NCBI GenBank assembly: GCA_021158725.1
Contig: JAGGUB010000111.1
Location: 1 to 11,899, forward strand
DNA: 11,899 bases
Reading direction: 5' to 3'
Origin: Caldifarciminota bacterium
Lineage (GTDB): Bacteria; Hydrothermota; UBA3073; NMUJ01
Positions 7,346 to 11,899 of this stretch are shown in pieces (the stretch's first letter is position 1; every line of letters begins with the position of its first letter). The position numbers were made by a program, and so were the translations under genes. The notes under the pieces were generated by a model, which had not been told where the DNA came from, ran no database searches, and was given only the letters and a program-made list of their open reading frames with translations.

Positions 7346-7372
7346 TTGACTAAAAAAATTTTTCCATAAAAT
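7346..7372 (+). promoter_or_regulatory. Possible promoter of the rightward hydrogenase block
   Basis: TTGACT at 7346-7351 and TAAAAT at 7367-7372 are 15 bases apart, with a run of A and T between. Transcription would begin near 7379, leaving only a few bases before the ATG at 7386. This matches the lack of any Shine-Dalgarno sequence upstream of that ATG and suggests a near-leaderless mRNA. It also argues against the in-frame ATG at 7371, which lies upstream of the expected start of transcription. Confidence 0.38.
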
Positions 7373-7385
7373 GATATGCAACACT

Positions 7386-8381
7386 ATGGCAAAGGTCTTT
7401 CACGTAAAGTCGGATGCGTGGAAAGCCGGTGTGAAAGCCTTGTTACGAACATACGCTGTTTATGGGCCGATTGAGTCAACCTTCGGTATAAAGTATTCGT
7501 TATTAGACGAGGATAATGTTGATAAGCTTGTCTATTTAGGTGCAAGAATCTACCCATCTATTAAGTTTTTCCTCTACCCAGTACAAGAGGATGTTGTGAA
7601 GGAAATCCAACCCAAAGAGACGATCCTTATGGGTGTAAAGGGGTGTGATTTACGTGCAGTTGCAACATTGGATAGCGTATTTCTGGATCCTGACTTTATC
7701 GACGATTACTACAAGCTACGTAGGGACAACACGATAATAATCAGCGAAGATTGTTTCAAACCACTGGATGTGTGCTTCTGCTCTTGTCTTGGGGATACGC
7801 CGTTCCCGGAGAAGGGGTTTGACCTGAATCTATCGTACTTAGAGGATAAAATTCTCATTGAGGTAGGTACAGAGAGGGGGCAAAAGGTGCTCGATGAAAT
7901 GGATATCGAGCTAAACGAAGCGGATGCAACACAAATCGCGGAGAGGGATGAGCTCCGTAAAAGGGTTGCTGAGACAATCTTGGAGTCGAACAAGAAGTTC
8001 AAGTTCCCAGAAGATATATATAACCTATTAAAAAATAATTATGAGAGTGAGGTATGGAAACAGCATGCTGAGACATGTGTGAGTTGTTTCGCATGTACAA
8101 ACGTATGTCCCAGCTGCCACTGTTTCTTGTTGCAGGAGTTAAAAGATTTTGCAAAAGCACGTGTGTGGGATTCGTGTCAATCGGTGGGTTACGCACGTGT
8201 GGCGGGAGGTGCCAACCCACGTAAACATTTGTTCGAGCGTTTCCGTAATAGGTACTACTGTAAATTTGTGTATAGGGTTGAGCGGTTTGGGTTACGTGCA
8301 TGTGTTGGGTGTGGCAGATGTATAGAAGCGTGTCATGGTAAGATCGATATGCGGGAGGTGTTGACTGATTTAGCTAAGTAG
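7386..8381 (+). CDS. hydB: HydB / AsrA-like iron-sulfur protein (sulfhydrogenase beta-type subunit)
   Basis: 331 residues from the ATG at 7386; an in-frame ATG at 7371 would add five residues but sits inside the probable promoter. The N-terminal domain has MGVKGCDLRA (82-91) and a Cys-rich EDCFKPLDVCFCSC stretch (121-134), both typical of the HydB/AsrA family. The C-terminal part carries two [4Fe-4S] motifs, Cys231-234-237-241 and Cys306-309-312-316. Between them is a conserved WDSCQ...AGGANPR segment. In soluble sulfhydrogenases (HydB) and anaerobic sulfite reductase (AsrA) this subunit shuttles electrons between the flavoprotein and the catalytic subunit. The next gene, 4 bases downstream, is the matching flavoprotein. 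No sulfite reductase catalytic subunit is present; the catalytic partner here appears to be the group 4 hydrogenase downstream. Cytoplasmic, no signal peptide. Confidence 0.85.
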   Translation: MAKVFHVKSDAWKAGVKALLRTYAVYGPIESTFGIKYSLLDEDNVDKLVYLGARIYPSIKFFLYPVQEDVVKEIQPKETILMGVKGCDLRAVATLDSVFLDPDFIDDYYKLRRDNTIIISEDCFKPLDVCFCSCLGDTPFPEKGFDLNLSYLEDKILIEVGTERGQKVLDEMDIELNEADATQIAERDELRKRVAETILESNKKFKFPEDIYNLLKNNYESEVWKQHAETCVSCFACTNVCPSCHCFLLQELKDFAKARVWDSCQSVGYARVAGGANPRKHLFERFRNRYYCKFVYRVERFGLRACVGCGRCIEACHGKIDMREVLTDLAK

Positions 8382-8385
8382 TGGG

Positions 8386-9201
8386 ATGAGCATTTACAAA
8401 CCCATTAAAGCGAAGATCGACCGCGTGATTGATGAGACACCTACAATCAAAACGTTTGTATTGATACCGGAGAAGCCGATTGAGTTTACAACCGGTCAAT
8501 TTGTGGAGATAACAGTACCGGGTGTAGGTGAGGCACCTTTTACTCCATCTTCGTCACCCTTTGTGAAAGACAAACTTGACGTAACTATCATGAAAGTCGG
8601 TACAGTTACCGAGAAGTTGCACGAGATGAAGGAAGGTGACGTTGTGGGGATACGTGGCCCGTATGGGAAAGGGTACCCGCTTGACAAGATGTATGGGAAA
8701 GAGGTTTTGATACTTGGTGGTGGCGTAGGTATGGCGCCATTGCGATCGTTCCTGCTTACGGTGCTTGAGACACCCGATAAGTTCAAACGTATTGTGTTAT
8801 GTTATGGTGCACGTACACCACAGGATATAGTGTATAAAGAGCAGTTTGAAAAGGAGTGGATGCAGAACAAATATCTTGAGGTCTTCCGTAGTGTGGACAG
8901 GAAGGACGAAACCTGGAAAGAAACCGAGGGTGTTGTAACTGTGTTGTTGGACAAATTCAAAATGGACTATGATAACGCAGTAGCTGTGGTGTGTGGGCCA
9001 CCAATAATGATGAAGTTTGGTACTTTGAAGTTGCTCGAATTGGGGTTCAAACCTGAAAATATTTACCTTTCGATGGAGAAAAACATGTCGTGTGGACTTG
9101 GTAAGTGTGGCCATTGTGCATTGGGTAGATACTTTGTCTGTAAGGATGGGCCGGTATTCAGTTACGATATGATAATGGATATACCGGAGATATGGGAATG
9201 A
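8386..9201 (+). CDS. hydG: HydG / AsrB-like FAD- and NAD(P)-binding subunit with [2Fe-2S] cluster
   Basis: 271 residues. The ferredoxin-reductase fold shows a flavin-binding region with APFTPSSSP (50-58) and GPYGKG (91-96), a pyridine-nucleotide motif LILGGGVGMAPLRS (108-121) and CGPPIMM (203-209). The C-terminus has the [2Fe-2S] ligands Cys236, Cys241, Cys244 and Cys252, the arrangement of dihydroorotate dehydrogenase electron-transfer subunits and of HydG/AsrB. It should exchange electrons with NAD(H) or NADP(H) and pass them to the HydB-like protein encoded just upstream. The sequence does not tell NAD from NADP. The start at 8386 is 4 bases after the upstream stop without a close ribosome binding site (GGAGG is 27 bases away), so translation is probably coupled. 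Confidence 0.88.
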   Translation: MSIYKPIKAKIDRVIDETPTIKTFVLIPEKPIEFTTGQFVEITVPGVGEAPFTPSSSPFVKDKLDVTIMKVGTVTEKLHEMKEGDVVGIRGPYGKGYPLDKMYGKEVLILGGGVGMAPLRSFLLTVLETPDKFKRIVLCYGARTPQDIVYKEQFEKEWMQNKYLEVFRSVDRKDETWKETEGVVTVLLDKFKMDYDNAVAVVCGPPIMMKFGTLKLLELGFKPENIYLSMEKNMSCGLGKCGHCALGRYFVCKDGPVFSYDMIMDIPEIWE

Positions 9202-9677
9202 AACGCTTATTCATAGATTTGGAGGTATGCTACAGGTGTCGTGAATGTGTGGCGAAATGTAGCTACCCACACCATCCAGAGAATAATGGGATTGTGAGCC
9301 TGCTGGAACAGGTTGCACGTGTACTTGTGTGCCGCAAATGTGAGGATGCACCCTGTGTCGTTAGCTGTCCCAATGAGGCGCTCGAGAAGCGTGAAGACGG
9401 TGTAGTGGTCCGTCACATCATGTTATGTACTGGTTGTGGTACGTGTTCGTTGGCATGCCCGTTTGGTACGATTTATCCTGAGATCATACCGTATTTGGTG
9501 TCACGTTGTGATTACTGTATTGGACGGGTGGAAAATCAACCCCTATGTGTGGAGACATGTCCACATGGAGCGTTGAGGTATGAAGAGGTGGTGGAGGATA
9601 AAGAAAGGGACATATATCTCATAGGTGATCATCTTGCAGTACATAGTATACCATGGATTAAGGAAGAGGTGAAATGA
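9198..9677 (+). CDS. Polyferredoxin with four [4Fe-4S] motifs (HydN / CooF / HycB-like)
   Basis: 159 residues with sixteen cysteines in four motifs: 11-14-17-21, 45-48-53-57, 77-80-83-87 and 104-107-117-121. This is the layout of DmsB-like electron-transfer proteins such as CooF and HydN, which link an oxidoreductase module to a hydrogenase. There is no signal peptide or Tat motif, so it is cytoplasmic. The ATG at 9198 is chosen: it overlaps the flavoprotein stop (ATGA) and has GGAG 8 bases upstream, while the ATG at 9192 would be only 2 bases from it. By position, between the HydB/HydG pair and the membrane hydrogenase genes, it is the likely wire between them (inference). Confidence 0.86.
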   Translation: MKRLFIDLEVCYRCRECVAKCSYPHHPENNGIVSLLEQVARVLVCRKCEDAPCVVSCPNEALEKREDGVVVRHIMLCTGCGTCSLACPFGTIYPEIIPYLVSRCDYCIGRVENQPLCVETCPHGALRYEEVVEDKERDIYLIGDHLAVHSIPWIKEEVK

Positions 9678-10597
9678 ACTGGCTGTTCAATTTCATAGTG
9701 TTTCCGGGGTTCATATTCACCGCAGCCATAGGGATGTTGGCGAGTTGGTTTGATCGCAAACTTACCGCCCGTGTACAGTGGCGAGTGGGGCCACCGGTTT
9801 TGCAGCCACTTTATGATTTTGTTAAACTATTGGGTAAGGAAACAATTATCCCGAAGGGTAGTTTCGGTACGTTCGTGTTGGCACCTATATCAAGCCTTGT
9901 ATCGGTGACCATAGTGTCAACTATGATCTGGAATGTGATGTTATGGCCAGAGAGAGGGTTTGTTGGGGATCTAATTGTCACATTGTATTTGTTGACAATA
10001 CCGTCGATTGCACTAATCATAGGGGGTGCGGTATCAAGGAACCCACTCGCTTCACTGGGTGTGAGCCGCGAAATCAAGCTGCTGCTGAGTTACGAGTTGC
10101 CGTTCATCATAGCGATGTTCGTACCTGTGATAAAAGCGGGCGGTAGCATCAAATTGGGTGACCTGCTAACTTACCAATGGGAAAATGGTTTATTTATCGG
10201 GTCATGGTCGGGTGCTATAGCGTTTGCATGTGTGCTTGCATGTATACAGGCGAAACTCGCATATGTACCGTTTGATATACCGGAGGCTGAAACCGAGATA
10301 AATAATGGACCGCTAATCGAATATTCGGGTACACCGTTGGCAATCTTCAAGCTATCGCGATGGATGTTGTTGTTTGTTTTACCAATGTTTGTGATATTTA
10401 TGTTTATGGGTGGTATAAGTTTACATGGCTGGCATATACTGTGGGGTATACTCAAATACATAATGATTTTGGGGTTTGTGATATTGGTCAAGGTGACCAA
10501 CCCAAGGGTTAGGATTGACCAGGCGTTGAAATTCTTCTGGTGGGGTGTTACACCGTTGGCGATCGTTGCGATAATTCTTGCATTTGTGGGGGTGTGA
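9674..10597 (+). CDS. echB: Group 4 hydrogenase membrane subunit, NuoH / EchB / HyfC-like
   Basis: 307 residues with about eight hydrophobic membrane segments. Family motifs are RVGPPVLQPLYD (37-48) and KLLGKE (51-56) after the first helix, SREIKLLLSYELP (131-143), PFDIPEAETEI (199-209) with several acidic residues, and NPRVRIDQ (276-283). In complex I and group 4 hydrogenases this subunit anchors the peripheral arm to the membrane and forms the first part of the ion path. The sequence fits EchB/HyfC/MbhM proteins; the name is by family, not proven orthology. The start overlaps the upstream stop as ATGA. No antiporter-like (MrpD/NuoL/EchA) gene precedes it. Confidence 0.9.
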   Translation: MNWLFNFIVFPGFIFTAAIGMLASWFDRKLTARVQWRVGPPVLQPLYDFVKLLGKETIIPKGSFGTFVLAPISSLVSVTIVSTMIWNVMLWPERGFVGDLIVTLYLLTIPSIALIIGGAVSRNPLASLGVSREIKLLLSYELPFIIAMFVPVIKAGGSIKLGDLLTYQWENGLFIGSWSGAIAFACVLACIQAKLAYVPFDIPEAETEINNGPLIEYSGTPLAIFKLSRWMLLFVLPMFVIFMFMGGISLHGWHILWGILKYIMILGFVILVKVTNPRVRIDQALKFFWWGVTPLAIVAIILAFVGV

Positions 10598-11013
10598 TGA
10601 GTGTCAAGCTTAAAGCACTTAAACGTTCAATTTGGTTGTTCCACTTCAATAGCGGGTCGTGTAACAACTGTGATATTGAAATCGTGGATTGTCTAACACC
10701 ACGATACGACTTGGAGCGATTTGGTATCAAGCTTGTTGGTAGCATACGTCATGCAGACGTTATGATGGTTACAGGATTTGTATCACGGCAGGCGGCACCA
10801 AGGTTGAAGCTACTATATGAGCAGGCACCCAAACCCATATTTGTTGTAGCTGTAGGTACGTGCGCATGTTCGGGTGGTATATTTGCACCTTCGTATAATA
10901 TGGCAGGGCCAGTCGATAAGATTATACCTGTGGATGTATATATACCTGGGTGTCCACCCAAACCTGAAGCTATAATTATGGGGGTGGTGAAGCTGTTGAG
11001 TAAGTTGAAATGA
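10597..11013 (+). CDS. echC: [NiFe] hydrogenase small subunit, EchC / NuoB-like
   Basis: 138 residues. It has the ligands of one proximal [4Fe-4S] cluster: SGSCNNCDIE (Cys22 and Cys25), GTCACSGG (Cys89/Cys91) and PGCPPKPEAI (Cys119). The CxxC spacing at the first motif is typical of group 4 hydrogenases; complex I NuoB has a CC pair. The short length, with no extra Fe-S domains, also fits group 4. It passes electrons from the polyferredoxin to the nickel site. The ATG at 10597 shares one base with the upstream stop; the longer frame upstream lies inside the membrane subunit gene and is not used. Confidence 0.92.
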   Translation: MSVKLKALKRSIWLFHFNSGSCNNCDIEIVDCLTPRYDLERFGIKLVGSIRHADVMMVTGFVSRQAAPRLKLLYEQAPKPIFVVAVGTCACSGGIFAPSYNMAGPVDKIIPVDVYIPGCPPKPEAIIMGVVKLLSKLK

Positions 11014-11456
11014 ACCCAATAGATAGTGTAAAGGAAAAGTTTAAGGATAAGATTGTGAAGTTTCACGAGAAGTCGCCACGTCGATACTATATTGATATCA
11101 GGAAAGAGGATCTGCTGGATTTCGTTGACTACATATTCAACGAACTACATGCACGATATATGATACTGAGTGGGGTTGATAACCCACCCGATCATATAGA
11201 GGTGCTGTATCACTTTAGTTTCGATAATATTGGTAAGGTGGTAACGTTGCGGGTGACACTCGATAGAGAAAACCCGGAAGTCGAATCCATCAGCCGCATT
11301 GTGACGGGTGCACAGTGGATAGAGCGTGAAATACAGGATATCTTGGGTGTGAAGTTCCTAAACCACCCCGACCCCAGACGGTTTATACTGCCAGATGATT
11401 GGCCAGAAGGTAAATACCCGTTACGTAAAGATTATAAGGCAGGGCAAGATGAGTAA
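11010..11456 (+). CDS. echD: NuoC / EchD-like 30 kDa-type hydrogenase subunit
   Basis: 148 residues. The C-terminus has the complex I 30 kDa signature: WIEREIQDILGVKF (103-116), HPDPRR (119-124) and LPDDWPEGKYPLRKDY (127-142). The N-terminal half is a short alpha/beta domain without cysteines. In complex I and group 4 hydrogenases this protein is structural: it packs against the large and small subunits and binds no cofactor. It overlaps the small subunit gene as ATGA and overlaps the large subunit gene by 8 bases. Confidence 0.9.
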   Translation: MNPIDSVKEKFKDKIVKFHEKSPRRYYIDIRKEDLLDFVDYIFNELHARYMILSGVDNPPDHIEVLYHFSFDNIGKVVTLRVTLDRENPEVESISRIVTGAQWIEREIQDILGVKFLNHPDPRRFILPDDWPEGKYPLRKDYKAGQDE

Positions 11457-11899
11457 ACGTACCGTGATACCGATTGGACCATACCATCCGTTACAGAAGG
11501 AAGGTGAGTTCTTCCAACTTTATGTGGAAGGTGAAACCGTTGTGGATATTGACTGGAAGACGGGGTACAACCATCGTGGTATAGAGAAGGTTTCTGAATC
11601 GCTATCTTTTGACCAGGTTACGTTTCTTGTTGAACGTGTTTGTGGGATATGTTCAACCTCACACCCGATCGCATTCTGTAATGCGGTTGAAGATCTGTGT
11701 GGGGTTGAGATACCCGAACGTGCTAAATATATACGGTCGATAATTGCTGAGTTGGAGAGAATACATTCGCACCTGTTGTGGTTTGGGCTTGCGGGTCACT
11801 TCATTGGATACGATACAGTCTTTATGTGGGCATGGCGGTACCGTGAACCTGTCTGTGATATCATGGAAGCAGTTACAGGTAATCGACAGAACTATGCGA
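11449..11899 (+). CDS. echE: [NiFe] hydrogenase large subunit, group 4 (EchE-like), 5' part
   Basis: The first 150 codons are visible; the gene runs past the right edge. The N-terminal sequence opens with IPIGPYHPLQKEGEFF (7-22), then GYNHRGIEK (39-47), and the L1 nickel-ligand motif RVCGICSTSHP (63-73) with Cys65 and Cys68. Complex I NuoD has lost these cysteines, so this is a catalytically competent hydrogenase by this criterion. The second CxxC pair and any C-terminal maturation site lie outside the window. The enzyme would form or oxidise H2 on the cytoplasmic side of the membrane, with ion movement through the membrane arm. Subgroup (Ech, Mbh, CooH, 4g or other) cannot be fixed from this part. 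It overlaps the previous gene by 8 bases. Confidence 0.92.
   Translation, partial: MSKRTVIPIGPYHPLQKEGEFFQLYVEGETVVDIDWKTGYNHRGIEKVSESLSFDQVTFLVERVCGICSTSHPIAFCNAVEDLCGVEIPERAKYIRSIIAELERIHSHLLWFGLAGHFIGYDTVFMWAWRYREPVCDIMEAVTGNRQNYA

Noticed and set aside
7386..9201. Anaerobic sulfite reductase AsrAB
   Set aside because: The A and B-type subunits fit equally well, but there is no AsrC siroheme subunit; the genes run directly into hydrogenase subunits, so a hydrogenase role is preferred.
10540..10596. 19-residue N-terminal extension of the small subunit frame
   Set aside because: It lies fully inside the membrane subunit gene; the ATG at 10597 gives the stop-start overlap seen throughout this operon and matches the family's N-terminus.
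9674..11899. Complex I (NADH:quinone oxidoreductase) fragment
   Set aside because: The large subunit keeps the nickel-binding CGIC motif and the small subunit has the CxxC form of group 4 hydrogenases; both point away from complex I.

Overview
The window looks like a fragment of an anaerobic, probably thermophilic bacterium of the FCB / WOR-3 (Stahlbacteria-like) kind. Three things suggest this: a truncated protein whose C-terminus resembles the FlgD-like/type IX secretion sorting tails of those lineages; strong bacterial AGGAGG ribosome binding sites; and a gene set made of fumarate-reductase-like proteins, an archaeal-type GTP-PEPCK and a group 4 [NiFe] hydrogenase. ATA is a frequent isoleucine codon, as in many thermophiles. 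The lineage is inferred from content, not proven.

Layout. Bases 1-216 (+) are the 3' end of a secreted protein gene. It converges, with a 14-base gap, on a leftward block running from about 7134 down to 231. In order of transcription this block is: a GlcD-type FAD oxidase (7134-5698), GTP-dependent PEP carboxykinase (5586-3694), a YggU/DUF167 protein (3690-3415), a succinate dehydrogenase/fumarate reductase iron-sulfur subunit (3325-2564), its flavoprotein (2554-893) and MobB (893-231). A 251-base divergent intergenic region (7135-7385) separates it from a rightward block that runs off the right edge: a HydB/AsrA-like Fe-S protein, a HydG/AsrB-like flavoprotein, a four-cluster polyferredoxin, then a NuoH/EchB-like membrane subunit, EchC-like small subunit, NuoC/EchD-like subunit and the start of an EchE-like [NiFe] large subunit.

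How the genes may work together. The rightward block is very tightly packed: one 4-base gap, then overlaps of 1-8 bases. It reads as one electron path: NAD(P)H/FAD and [2Fe-2S] (HydG-like), Fe-S (HydB-like), polyferredoxin, small subunit, [NiFe] site, all held on a membrane arm related to complex I. The nickel-ligand motif CGIC is intact in the large subunit, so this is a hydrogenase and not complex I. The combination of a soluble-sulfhydrogenase-type pyridine nucleotide module with a membrane group 4 hydrogenase is the most interesting feature of the window. The leftward block supports anaerobic C3/C4 metabolism: oxidation of a 2-hydroxyacid, PEP/oxaloacetate interconversion, and a fumarate/succinate-type oxidoreductase with no visible membrane anchor. 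No RNA gene, CRISPR array, insertion sequence or gene-free stretch over 300 bases was seen.
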